From the NCBI RefSeq assembly GCF_034298135.1, contig NZ_CP139575.1:930001-994000 (forward strand): 64,000 nucleotides of DNA. The letters run 5' to 3'. Origin of the DNA: Lactobacillus acidophilus. GTDB taxonomy: Bacteria; Bacillota; Bacilli; Lactobacillales; Lactobacillaceae. Shown here one piece after another: positions 25,863 through 34,815 of this stretch (position 1 is the stretch's first letter; each line of letters opens with the position of its first letter). A model generated the notes under the pieces. It searched no databases, was not told the origin of the DNA, and worked only from the letters and a program-made list of their open reading frames with translations. Position numbers and translations under genes: made by a program.

Positions 25863-27344
25863 ATGTCATTCACTAATAAATTTACTTGGGGCGGTGCTAC
25901 CGCTGCTAATCAATATGAAGGCGGATATAACGAAGGCGGAAAAGGCTTAAACGCTGTTGATGTTTTAACAAATGGTTCTGCAACCGAACCACGCAAAGTA
26001 ACCTGGAAAAAGTCAAATGGTGAAACAGGGGCTACACCATTAGTATGGGGACAAGATTTCAAACTTCCAGATGGTGCAGTCCCTACTCTCCTAGATGGTT
26101 ATTATTATCCAAGTCATCAAGGAACAGACTTTTATCACCACTACAAAGAAGACATTAAATTAATGTCTGAAATGGGTTTTGATGTCTTCAGATTATCAAT
26201 GAATTGGTCAAGAATTTTACCAAATGGTGATGACAAGAAAGCCAACGAAGAAGGCTTAGAATTTTACGATAAAGTATTTGACGAATGTGCTAAGTACGGT
26301 ATTGAACCATTAGTCACTTTATCTCACTATGAAACTCCCCTCTCATTAATTACCCGCTTTGGCGGCTGGAAAGATCGTCATTTGATTGATGCATTTGTTC
26401 ACTACGCTGATATCGTTATGAACCATTATAAAGGTAAGGTTAGATATTGGCTTACTTTTAACGAAATCAATGCTATGGATATGGCACCATACATGGGTGG
26501 TGGCCTAATTGATGGTAGTGAACAAAATCGTGCTCAAGGTGCACATAATCAATTTGTTGCTAGTGCTAAAGTAGTAAAATTAGCTCATGAAATTGACACT
26601 AATAATCGTGTAGGTCAAATGCTTGCTTACTCAGCTTACTATCCATATACTTGTGATCCTAAAGATCAGCTTAAAGTTATGGAAGTTAAACAAGACATGC
26701 TCTTCTATAGCGACGTTCAAACTGGTGGACGTTATCCTGACTATCGCCTCAAGAAGTATGAACGAGATGGTATTAAATTGAACGATAACCCAGAAGATTA
26801 TGAATTAATTGCCAAATATCCCGCTGATTTCTTGAGTTTTTCATGCTATACTTCAAATGTTTTAACTACTCATGAGGCTGATGCTAAAGCTTCTGGTAAT
26901 GTTACTGCTGGTGGTGTTAAAAACCCATATCTTGAGAGTAATGCATGGGGATGGGCAACTGACCCGGATGTATTGAGAATCGCTCTAAACGATTTATGGG
27001 ACCGCTATCATAAACCTTTATGGGTAGTTGAAAATGGTTTAGGCTCTGCAGATACTCTTGAAAAAGATGGTTCAGTACATGATGATTATCGTATTAACTA
27101 CTTACGTAGCCAAATTAAATCAATGCGTGATGCTGTAACTCTTGATGGTGTTGATTTAATGGGTTATACTACCTGGTCTGCAATCGATCTTGTTTCAAAT
27201 GGTACAGGTGAAATGAAGAAACGCTACGGTTTTGTCTATGTAGATCGAGACGATCGTGGTAATGGAACACTTAAACGTTATCCTAAGGATTCATTTTATT
27301 GGTACAAGAAAGTTATAGATTCTAATGGTGAAGATTTAGATTAG
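25863..27344 (+). CDS. 6-phospho-beta-glucosidase, GH1
   Basis: A 493-residue GH1 enzyme. The N-terminal WGGATAANQYEGGYNEGGKG is typical of BglA-type phospho-beta-glucosidases; acid/base Glu is in TFNEIN and nucleophile in VVENGLG. The phosphate-binding segment SNGTGEMKKRYGFVYVD is present. It acts on phosphorylated cellobiose, arbutin, salicin or similar substrates in the cytoplasm. It lies directly after a GntR regulator in one transcript and ends at a terminator at 27349. It is closely related to the GH1 at 31563 by eye (same N-terminal motif and phosphate loop). Confidence 0.92.
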   Translation: MSFTNKFTWGGATAANQYEGGYNEGGKGLNAVDVLTNGSATEPRKVTWKKSNGETGATPLVWGQDFKLPDGAVPTLLDGYYYPSHQGTDFYHHYKEDIKLMSEMGFDVFRLSMNWSRILPNGDDKKANEEGLEFYDKVFDECAKYGIEPLVTLSHYETPLSLITRFGGWKDRHLIDAFVHYADIVMNHYKGKVRYWLTFNEINAMDMAPYMGGGLIDGSEQNRAQGAHNQFVASAKVVKLAHEIDTNNRVGQMLAYSAYYPYTCDPKDQLKVMEVKQDMLFYSDVQTGGRYPDYRLKKYERDGIKLNDNPEDYELIAKYPADFLSFSCYTSNVLTTHEADAKASGNVTAGGVKNPYLESNAWGWATDPDVLRIALNDLWDRYHKPLWVVENGLGSADTLEKDGSVHDDYRINYLRSQIKSMRDAVTLDGVDLMGYTTWSAIDLVSNGTGEMKKRYGFVYVDRDDRGNGTLKRYPKDSFYWYKKVIDSNGEDLD

Positions 27345-27348
27345 CCAT

Positions 27349-27381
27349 AAAGAGCCTAGCAAAAAAGTTAGACTCTTTTTT
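27349..27381 (+). terminator. Terminator after GntR-GH1
   Basis: AAAGAGCCTAGC and GTTAGACTCTTT around an A-rich loop, with mismatches, then T run. Confidence 0.65.
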
Positions 27382-27432
27382 CATAAAAAGATAAGATTAA
27401 TATATATGGTGATATAGAGAGAAGGATTTTTA

Positions 27433-27843
27433 TTGATTACTATTTCTAAACAATACAATTTTAAAGCAAACGACTTTTTTGATTATCTCGATCGTCAATT
27501 AATTGAAAGTATTAAAAAAGCTCGTAATAATGATATGCCGGTTGTTTTAAAATCTGGTACGGAGTATGAACAATCAGGTGCCAAAGTTAAAATTACTGAA
27601 TATGAACGTGGCAAAGTTTATGCTGCGCACTTTACTTCTAATAGATTTGATATCATTATCAAGTATTTAACTGAAGATAATGATGAAGGCGTTAAAATTA
27701 CCTTTAGTGAAGAAATGCTTCATTTTGAACGTCAACAACATAGTAAGCTACAAACCATGTTTTACAATTGGCAACTGAAAATGGGAGCTAATAAAGAACT
27801 AAAACGTATGGCTGACAATGTTTATGCAAATATGGCTGCTTAG
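27433..27843 (+). CDS. DUF3284 domain protein
   Basis: A 136-residue soluble protein that resembles the DUF3284 family, small proteins common in lactobacilli beside PTS and GH1 genes; function unknown. Features: KQYNFKANDFFDYLDRQLIES at the N-terminus, a beta-rich middle (KVKITEYERGKVYAAHF) and a helical C-terminus. The layout resembles START/SRPBCC-like folds used for ligand binding, but that is speculation. The start is TTG at 27433 after GAGAGAAGGA. It has its own terminator. Confidence 0.7.
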   Translation: MITISKQYNFKANDFFDYLDRQLIESIKKARNNDMPVVLKSGTEYEQSGAKVKITEYERGKVYAAHFTSNRFDIIIKYLTEDNDEGVKITFSEEMLHFERQQHSKLQTMFYNWQLKMGANKELKRMADNVYANMAA

Positions 27844-27862
27844 AATCACCCTCTCAGCATAT

Positions 27863-27895
27863 AAAAGCCGTAACTCAATCGAGTTACGGCTTTTT
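27863..27895. terminator. Bidirectional terminator
   Basis: AAAAGCCGTAACTC-AATC-GAGTTACGGCTTTTT, perfect 14-bp stem; serves the DUF3284 gene and the opposing EIIC remnant. Confidence 0.85.
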
Positions 27896-27945
27896 CTAGT
27901 TCAAAGATAAGTGTCAAAGTTTAATAATTAACAATATTTTCTCTC

Positions 27946-28895
27946 TTAGTTCTTAGCAGCTCCTGCTTGTTCCTTTTTAAGAAGAACATTATCGTAATGC
28001 TTAATGAAAGGAAACCAAATCAAGAAAGCAACAATCGCACAAACTACAGAAAGTACTGCCCCTTGCCAACTTACAGTAGCAAGATAACCACTCAAACCAA
28101 CTGGTGTTGGCCATGGTTGCTGAACAATAATCTTAGGTACAAGATGAGTCGATACAGCGACATAGCCTACAATGCCTGAAGCAAGTGGCGCACAAATGAA
28201 TGGAATTAATAAATTGATATTATAAACAATTGGCAACCCGAACAAAAGCGGTTCATTAATGTTGAAGATGGCTGGAACTAATTCAACTTTACCAATTTCT
28301 TTCAATTGGGCTGAACGTGAACCAAAGGCTAACCAAATAGCCATACCTAAAGTAGCACCTGAGCCACCGATAATTACGAAAGCATTCATTGGGTCACCAG
28401 CAAAGAAGTGTGTAGCCCCTTTTACGTTAGCAGCCATGTTAGCCAAAACAATAGGAGTATAAAATGAACTCATGATTGTTGCACCATGGATACCAAACCA
28501 CCATAACAAGTGGATCAAGAAGATAATGATTAGGAATCCCCACCAAGTATCAGCAATATTACTAATGAATGAAAATGGAATGTAAAGGACCTTAAAAATA
28601 TCAGTTCCTAAAGTTACCAAAATCAATTCAATTATAGCAACTACTAACGCAATACAGAAACCAGGAATTAAGGCACTAAATGAATTAGAAACACCAGATG
28701 GAACTGATGCAGGCATCTTAATTCTCCAGTTATGCTTAACAGTATAACGATATATTTGAACAGTTAACCAAGCAATTACTAAACCGGTAAAAATACCTAC
28801 TGAAGCAATTCTAGTAATACCGCTAGTAGATGCTTCATAACCGCCCGCAACTATTTTAGTCTTGGTAAGAATAGTGACAAACTGAATTGAGCCAT
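27946..28895 (-). pseudogene. PTS EIIC (lactose/cellobiose family), internally deleted
   Basis: The C-terminal half or more of a Lac-family EIIC is well preserved: IKMPASVPSGVSNSFSALIP, LLWWFGIHGA and NINEPLLFGLPIVYNINLL. In the same frame, upstream of the ATG at 28716, GIFTGLVIAWLTVQIYRYTV continues the family sequence to about 28870. Before this the EIIC N-terminus (about 150 residues) is missing. A ribosome site (GGGGGAAAG) and ATG at 28895 remain, but they open a 14-codon frame that stops. So a deletion has joined the first few codons out of frame to the middle of the gene. The promoter region still carries a cre-like site. A normal EIIC has about 430-450 residues. The partner EIIA and EIIB genes upstream are intact. 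Confidence 0.8.
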
Positions 28896-28968
28896 TTTTC
28901 TTTCCCCCAATGCATCTGAAACAAGTTATTAAATCTGGGCAATTTTATTATAGTAAAATCTTTTCTGA

Positions 28969-28983
28969 TGTAAGCGCTTTTCA
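28969..28983. promoter_or_regulatory. Cre-like site upstream of the deleted EIIC
   Basis: TGTAAGCGCTTTTCA, a cre site with one extra T. The stretch 28717-29069 holds the 5' remnant of the EIIC pseudogene, this site and nothing else I recognise. Confidence 0.5.
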
Positions 28984-29069
28984 TATACAGATGCTATATT
29001 GCTATAAAAAATATATGATTATTTCTTGATACATTAAGGTTTAACAGTCATCAATAAGTATAAATAAAA

Positions 29070-29576
29070 TTACTGTTGATATTTCTCAAACGTCTTAATT
29101 ACTTTATAATATTTATCTTCAAGTATCTGTCGAATTCTATATTCACATAATACACAAAGCAAAATTCCAATTAACAAAAATCCAAACATAAAATACAAAA
29201 TACTATTATTAATGATAAATGGAAAAATAGATCTTCTTATTGGTGTAAACATTAGTACGACCAATATTATATTTACTAAAGCCTGAATACCAACGTATAC
29301 GCGGGTTATAGGAATATCTTTTTTTCTATTATGCATTTTGGATAACTGTTCAATACTTGCTACAGTAGCATAACCCCCCATAATTAAAGAAAAAATAATT
29401 GCTAGCACACTAGCATAAGATACACTTACAATTAACCACATCAAATTTATAAAGAAAAAAATAGTTACAATATACCTAATCATTAAGTAGCGACTAAAAT
29501 ACATATATTTGATGCTATCTTTATGTTTTATTTTAGCAATTTGTTCTTTCTCTTTTTCTAAATTTTCTTTATTCAT
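29070..29576 (-). CDS. Four-helix membrane protein near PTS genes, unknown
   Basis: A 168-residue membrane protein with a charged N-terminus (EKEKEQIAKIKHKD) and four hydrophobic helices at about residues 28-50, 54-75, 92-110 and 125-145, ending in a basic/aromatic tail. It has no recognised family and no transport motif. It lies between the EIIA gene and the deleted EIIC on the same strand, about 110 bases from the EIIA terminator. It might be a regulator or accessory protein of the PTS, but this is only position. Confidence 0.6.
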   Translation of the reverse strand: MNKENLEKEKEQIAKIKHKDSIKYMYFSRYLMIRYIVTIFFFINLMWLIVSVSYASVLAIIFSLIMGGYATVASIEQLSKMHNRKKDIPITRVYVGIQALVNIILVVLMFTPIRRSIFPFIINNSILYFMFGFLLIGILLCVLCEYRIRQILEDKYYKVIKTFEKYQQ

Positions 29577-29640
29577 TCAATCAGTTTCCTCAAACAAAAC
29601 TTATATTTTAATTAATCATAGTTTATCATTTATTAGACCA

Positions 29641-29676
29641 AAAAAATAACCCCTGCTGGTTACAGGGGCTATTTTT
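29641..29676 (-). terminator. Terminator after the EIIB-EIIA operon
   Basis: Stem AGCCCCTG/CAGGGGTT with loop TAACCAG on the minus strand, then a T run. GC-rich for this genome and thus strong. Confidence 0.75.
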
Positions 29677-29685
29677 AATTAGCGA

Positions 29686-30057
29686 TTACTTATCTTCTTT
29701 TTTAAGAGCGCCAGAATTATATAGCTTTTCGTAAAGATCCACCATTTCTCCAGCCAAATCTCTAAAGGTAATAGCATTCATCAAGTGATCTTGTGAGTGT
29801 ACTACCAATAAGGTCACGTGCATATGATCACCTTGTGCTTCTTGAGTAAGCATACTTGTCTGTGAATTGTGTGCCTCAAGAAGTGACTTATCACTTTCCT
29901 TTAACTTTTCACGTGCGCCTTCGATATCACCAGTCTTTGCAAGACGAATTGCTTCAAAAGCTAAACTTTTTGCATTTCCACCATTTGCAATTAAGCCCAT
30001 AGCAGCCATCAAGGTTTCTTGGTCCTTTTGTTCTGGAGTTTGTTTTTCTTCTGCCAT
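29686..30057 (-). CDS. PTS EIIA, lactose/cellobiose family
   Basis: A 123-residue EIIA of the Lac/Cel family, a three-helix cytoplasmic protein that forms a trimer. The phosphorylated His is in VVHSQDHLMNA (the second His, about residue 94), and the GLIANGGNAKSLAFEAI helix is typical. It passes phosphate from HPr to EIIB. It follows the EIIB gene by 25 bases. Its own EIIC at 27.9-28.9 kb is deleted, so it may now serve the EIIC at 23268. The C-terminus ends LKKEDK. Confidence 0.92.
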   Translation of the reverse strand: MAEEKQTPEQKDQETLMAAMGLIANGGNAKSLAFEAIRLAKTGDIEGAREKLKESDKSLLEAHNSQTSMLTQEAQGDHMHVTLLVVHSQDHLMNAITFRDLAGEMVDLYEKLYNSGALKKEDK

Positions 30058-30082
30058 ATAATCAGTCTCTCCTTTTTTAATA

Positions 30083-30418
30083 TTAGCCCTTAATTAACTT
30101 TTCAGCTTGAGCCAAAACATTCTTTCCATTCATCATGCCGTAGTCTTGCATGTTAATGACATCTAATGGAATATCCTTGCCGTCTTTGCCCTTGCCCTTA
30201 ACCTTATTTTCAAATTCACCTCTCATGTAACTTACTTGAGGTCCAAGAAGAACACAGTCAATTTGTTTTTGTGCCATTTTGTCATCAGCTTCTGAAGCAG
30301 GACAAGCAAAAATTTCAGCGTCAATACCTTCTTCTTGAGCAGCAGCTTGCATCTTAGTTACTAAAAGTGAAGTACTCATACCAGCACTACAATTTAACAT
30401 AATAGTTTGTTCAGCCAT
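30083..30418 (-). CDS. PTS EIIB, lactose/cellobiose family
   Basis: A 111-residue EIIB. The phosphorylated Cys is in MLNCSAGMSTS (Cys9), the P-loop-like CxxGMST motif of the cellobiose group. VLLGPQVSYM follows in the expected place. It receives phosphate from EIIA and passes it to the sugar on EIIC. It is the first gene of the EIIB-EIIA operon, preceded by AGGAGG-like sequence and a cre-like site at 30475-30488. Length and motifs are normal. Confidence 0.93.
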   Translation of the reverse strand: MAEQTIMLNCSAGMSTSLLVTKMQAAAQEEGIDAEIFACPASEADDKMAQKQIDCVLLGPQVSYMRGEFENKVKGKGKDGKDIPLDVINMQDYGMMNGKNVLAQAEKLIKG

Positions 30419-30474
30419 AATTCAATTCCTCCTGATTACTTACGTTTTATAATAATTGATCTACACCAATTATT

Positions 30475-30488
30475 ATAAAACGCTTTCA
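30475..30488 (-). promoter_or_regulatory. Cre-like site before the EIIB gene
   Basis: TGAAAGCGTTTTAT on the minus strand, 12 of 14 matches to cre by eye, about 60 bases before the EIIB start. Confidence 0.55.
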
Positions 30489-30772
30489 TTGACTTGTAAA
30501 CAAAAAATTATACATACGCCATATTTTTTATAGCGCTTATATAATAACTCACGAGTATAAAATATATACTTTTGTTTCTTACAGACAATATTATGCACTC
30601 TTTTGTAAGCATTTTCAAATACATATAATTCATATGTAAATATAAAGTGTTTACATACGGCTGCATCAATTTGAATTATAACACTTTTCAGCAACCGCTT
30701 TCACTTCAGCTAAAAAAAGCTGTTAGAATATATATGTAATATTTTTCTTTACAATAGAAAGGAGGCGATATT
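30489..30772. promoter_or_regulatory. Divergent control region between EIIB-EIIA and GntR-GH1
   Basis: The 354-base gap (30419-30772) holds no convincing gene; a 73-codon reading frame in it looks accidental. It contains the shared 15-mer inverted (30559-30573), a second cre-like site TGAAAGCGGTTGCT on the minus strand (30690-30703), and AT-rich promoter-like stretches. It should carry the promoters for both directions. Confidence 0.6.
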
Positions 30773-31477
30773 TTGAGTCGTTATCAAGAAATCGCCAATG
30801 ATATAGAAAAAGATATTATTGAAAAGAAATACATCCAACAACTGCCAGAACAATTTGAATTAGCAGAAAAATATCAAACTAGTCGTGTAACTATAGTTCA
30901 TGCTTTAAAAATTCTCCAAAATAAGAAATTAATCAAAACTGTTAAAGGACATGGTACTTTTGTTACCAACAAATCGATTCCAGATATTTTTCTTAATTCA
31001 GGTGTAAACGAGCACGAAGGGTTTACTCGTCATATTAATAGTGCCTTCAAATTAATTAGTCATGTTATTGCTTTCAATATTCGTAAGCCTAGTGTTGAAG
31101 AACGCAAAGCATTGAATTTAGGAAAAAATGATGAAGTTTACGACATTATTAGGCAGCGTATTTTAAATGAAAAACCGGCTAAATTGGAATACACAATTAT
31201 GCCAGTTAAACGTGTTCCAGGTATTACTTTAGAAATTTTGCATAAATCAGTTTATTCATATATTCAAAACGAATTGGGATTAAAACTCGGCAAAGATGAT
31301 CGGATAATTACTGCTGAAAAATCTGATGCTTATGATATGAAATATTTAGATTGCAAACAAGATGATCCAGTTTTATGTGTTCAGCAAAAAGCTTATTTAG
31401 AAGACGGACGACCATTTGAATTATCTGAATCACGCAATAGATATGATCGTGGCGCGTTAACTGTAAATGGTGGCTAA
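30773..31477 (+). CDS. GntR/HutC-family regulator (UTRA domain)
   Basis: A 234-residue paralogue of the regulator at 25131. N-terminal winged helix: EQFELAEKYQTSRVTIVHAL with GHGTFV; C-terminal UTRA domain with YDIIRQRILNEKPAKLEYTIMP and SESRNRYDRG. The start is TTG at 30773 after AAAGGAGG. It is divergent from EIIB-EIIA and upstream of a GH1, so it likely controls both in response to a phospho-sugar. The DNA target could be the shared 15-mer; which of the two regulators binds it is unknown. Confidence 0.9.
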   Translation: MSRYQEIANDIEKDIIEKKYIQQLPEQFELAEKYQTSRVTIVHALKILQNKKLIKTVKGHGTFVTNKSIPDIFLNSGVNEHEGFTRHINSAFKLISHVIAFNIRKPSVEERKALNLGKNDEVYDIIRQRILNEKPAKLEYTIMPVKRVPGITLEILHKSVYSYIQNELGLKLGKDDRIITAEKSDAYDMKYLDCKQDDPVLCVQQKAYLEDGRPFELSESRNRYDRGALTVNGG

Positions 31478-31499
31478 TTAATACTTGATATTAATATAG

Positions 31500-33011
<1,512 letters not shown>

Positions 33012-33037
33012 TTTACTCGATATAGATATGTATAAGC

Positions 33038-33066
33038 AGAGTCAGAATGTATCTTGACTCTTTTTT
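33038..33066 (+). terminator. Terminator after the third GH1 gene
   Basis: AGAGTCA-N8-TGACTCTTTTTT, 7-bp perfect stem with T run. Confidence 0.75.
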
Positions 33067-33156
33067 GTTTAAAAAGTAGGTTAATCATAAAAAATAAATT
33101 ATTATATGATCAAATGACTTAATTTATAAACTATTTCTTAATTTATGTTCATTTTC

Positions 33157-33171
33157 GTGACAACATGTCAC
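33157..33171. promoter_or_regulatory. Palindromic operator-like site before the stress genes
   Basis: GTGACA-ACA-TGTCAC, perfect six-base arms. A TATACT -10-like box follows at 33185-33190. The site lies where it would overlap the -35 of the CsbD-GlsB promoter. The regulator is unknown. Confidence 0.5.
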
Positions 33172-33229
33172 GGAGCGGGTAAAATATACTTGTCAATCAA
33201 TAATTTGTATAGAAAGGAATGAACGCATT

Positions 33230-33403
33230 ATGACTAAAGAAAATAGTAGTCTCAAAGACAAAGTTATCGGCAAAGTCAAAGAAGTTGAAGGCAAACTTAC
33301 CGACGATAAGTTACGTGAAGCAGAAGGTAAGGCACAACAAGCTAAAGGTAAACTCAAAGACAAAGCTGATAAAGTTAAAAAAGATTTACAAGATAAGGAC
33401 TGA
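33230..33403 (+). CDS. CsbD family small stress protein
   Basis: A 57-residue hydrophilic, Lys/Glu-rich protein starting MTKENSSLKDKVIGKVKEVE. Repeats of the type GKxKEVEGKLTDDKLREAEGKAQQAKGKLKDK are the hallmark of the CsbD family, general-stress proteins of unknown mechanism. The start ATG at 33230 follows AGAAAGGAATG. The gene is 11 bases from the GlsB-like gene, so the two form a stress operon, an association often seen in Firmicutes. Confidence is high because codon pattern, ribosome site and family repeats agree. Confidence 0.85.
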   Translation: MTKENSSLKDKVIGKVKEVEGKLTDDKLREAEGKAQQAKGKLKDKADKVKKDLQDKD

Positions 33404-33414
33404 GGTGACCTAAA

Positions 33415-33675
33415 ATGTTACATTGGCTATGGGTATTAATTGTCGGTGGCGTGATTGGTTTGATCGCTGGCGCAATAACTGGTAAAGGTAAATCCATGGG
33501 TTGGATCGCTAATATCTTAGCTGGTCTTATTGGTTCATCACTTGGTGAAGCATTACTTGGTAATTGGGGTCCTCAAGTAGCTGGAATGGCAATTGTTCCA
33601 TCTATTCTAGGCGCAGTTATTTTAGTAATTATTGTTTCATTCTTTTTAAGTAGACTTAATAATAAGCATGCTTAA
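33415..33675 (+). CDS. GlsB/YeaQ/YmgE family membrane protein
   Basis: An 86-residue membrane protein of the transglycosylase-associated (GlsB/YeaQ/YmgE) family. The Gly-rich helices GGVIGLIAGAITGKGKSMGWIANILAGLIGSSLGEALLG are the family core; a third helix ends the protein. Family members are stress-induced and occur near Asp23/CsbD genes; molecular role is not settled. It is the second gene of the CsbD operon, followed by a strong terminator. Confidence 0.9.
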   Translation: MLHWLWVLIVGGVIGLIAGAITGKGKSMGWIANILAGLIGSSLGEALLGNWGPQVAGMAIVPSILGAVILVIIVSFFLSRLNNKHA

Positions 33676-33692
33676 ATAAAATTATGTAAAGT

Positions 33693-33729
33693 AAAAATAA
33701 ACGATCACTTTGAAGATCGTTTATTTTTT
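33693..33729. terminator. Bidirectional terminator
   Basis: AAAAATAAACGATC-ACTTTGAA-GATCGTTTATTTTTT, 14-bp perfect stem flanked by A and T runs; shared with the opposing AlkD-like gene. Confidence 0.85.
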
Positions 33730-33734
33730 GCATC

Positions 33735-34427
33735 CTAAATATACTTACTGCCTTCTGTAATACTTAACTTACTCAAATGATCATAATATCTTGTAATAAA
33801 ATCATTCACCCAGTTAGGGTTAGTTTTTGAATAATCTCTCAAAGCCCAGCCGATCGCTTTATTGATAAAGAATTCATTACTATCCAAATTATTTTCAATA
33901 ATTTTACTAAGCAATATTTCATCCATTTTATCTTTCCTAAGCAATTGGTGTTCAATTGCTACACGCCTTACCCACTTATCAGGGTCTTTTGACCACTTAA
34001 GCATTAGTTGGTCTACTCTTTTATCCTTTAGTCCTACATAGCCATAGATCTTCACCAGACTGTCAATCGTATCCCACCACTGCTTAGTTCGAACATAATG
34101 TTCTATTCTAAACAGATCATCATAGGACACATATTTCTTCATCGCCAACAGATAATCATAGGACACATATTTCTTCATCGCCAACAGATAATCATAGACA
34201 AAATATTGCATCTCACGATGTTCATCATTCCATGCCTGATCAAGCAGATCCTAATCAATCTGCTTTTTCTTCTTTTCCTCTTTTAAAAATTGGTGGTAGA
34301 TATTTTTTCTTTCAGGTGTTTTGAGACCATAAAAAACAAATTGATTGCGCATATATTTAGCCATATGCTGTGCGTTATCCGCATTTGCTTTTTCTGCAAA
34401 AGCTTCTTTTAAATCATTAATTTTCAT
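33735..34427 (-). pseudogene. DNA alkylation repair protein (AlkD-like), nonsense mutant
   Basis: HEAT-repeat protein of the AlkD family, DNA glycosylases that remove 3- and 7-alkylated purines. The full frame runs from ATG 34427 (MKINDLKEAFAEKAN...) to 33735, 231 codons, without a frameshift. Codon 59 is TAG (34253-34251), in a context ID-stop-DLLDQAWND where family members usually have Trp. A single G-to-A change (TGG to TAG) explains it. A 36-bp tandem duplication adds 12 residues (YDYLLAMKKYVS) after it. A 158-residue frame from ATG 34211 survives but lacks the N-terminal helices. The remainder (RTKQWWDTIDSLV, DKWVRRVAIEHQLL) is intact. Likely inactive or truncated. Confidence 0.82.
34121..34192 (-). 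repeat. 36-bp perfect tandem duplication in the AlkD-like gene
   Basis: Two identical adjacent 36-base units, 34121-34156 and 34157-34192, in frame; each encodes the same 12 residues. A partial third start (CATAGA) follows. Confidence 0.95.
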
Positions 34428-34491
34428 AACTTCATTGTACTAAAGTACCTGAGAAAAAACTAATTCTTAAATACAAAACAGACGATCAATC

Positions 34492-34575
34492 CTAATTCTG
34501 AACTTGAATTGTTTGACCGTCATTTTTACCCTTTTTTATTGCCTTAGGATGGCTTGACATCATATTTTTTATCAT
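34492..34575 (-). CDS. Very small ORF overlapping the membrane protein gene
   Basis: A 27-residue frame (MIKNMMSSHPKAIKKGKNDG...) whose ATG overlaps the stop of the upstream small membrane gene (ATGA). The product is basic with no hydrophobic core. The overlap suggests translational coupling, but the frame is short and may be chance. No family recognised. Confidence 0.3.
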   Translation of the reverse strand: MIKNMMSSHPKAIKKGKNDGQTIQVQN

Positions 34576-34805
34576 TTTAATTGGCTCTTTAAAATAAAGA
34601 ATATACCAATCATTGCTAGAAGTACAGGAATTGAAATAAGATTTATTGAGAATTCAGTCCTTAATAAAAAGAAGTCTAAAGTAAAAACTATACTAATTAT
34701 CAAAGACGCTAAACCAGATACGAAATAATTTTTTTTAATAACTATAGCAATAATAGCAATGACAATCATGATAAAAGTTATCGTTAAAACAATATTGTTT
34801 AGCAT
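34572..34805 (-). CDS. Small three-helix membrane protein, possible immunity protein
   Basis: A 77-residue protein made of three hydrophobic helices (about residues 4-24, 28-48 and 55-73) separated by short charged turns (KKN, RTE). No recognised family. It lies ten bases after the secreted-protein gene and in the same operon, under an Rgg-type regulator. Small multi-helix membrane proteins directly after bacteriocin-like genes are often the matching immunity protein, and this is the best guess, but it rests on position and size only. Confidence 0.5.
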   Translation of the reverse strand: MLNNIVLTITFIMIVIAIIAIVIKKNYFVSGLASLIISIVFTLDFFLLRTEFSINLISIPVLLAMIGIFFILKSQLK

Positions 34806-34815
34806 AGTGACTTTC

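Noticed and set aside
30473..30694. 73-codon minus-strand reading frame between EIIB and gntR
   Set aside because: No ribosome site, no family resemblance, and it covers cre sites and the shared motif in a divergent promoter region; judged accidental.
34121..34192. CRISPR-like repeat
   Set aside because: Two directly adjacent in-frame copies with no spacer.
34098..34286. 62-codon plus-strand frame with a repeated peptide
   Set aside because: It is the antisense of the 36-bp duplication in the AlkD-like gene; no start signal.
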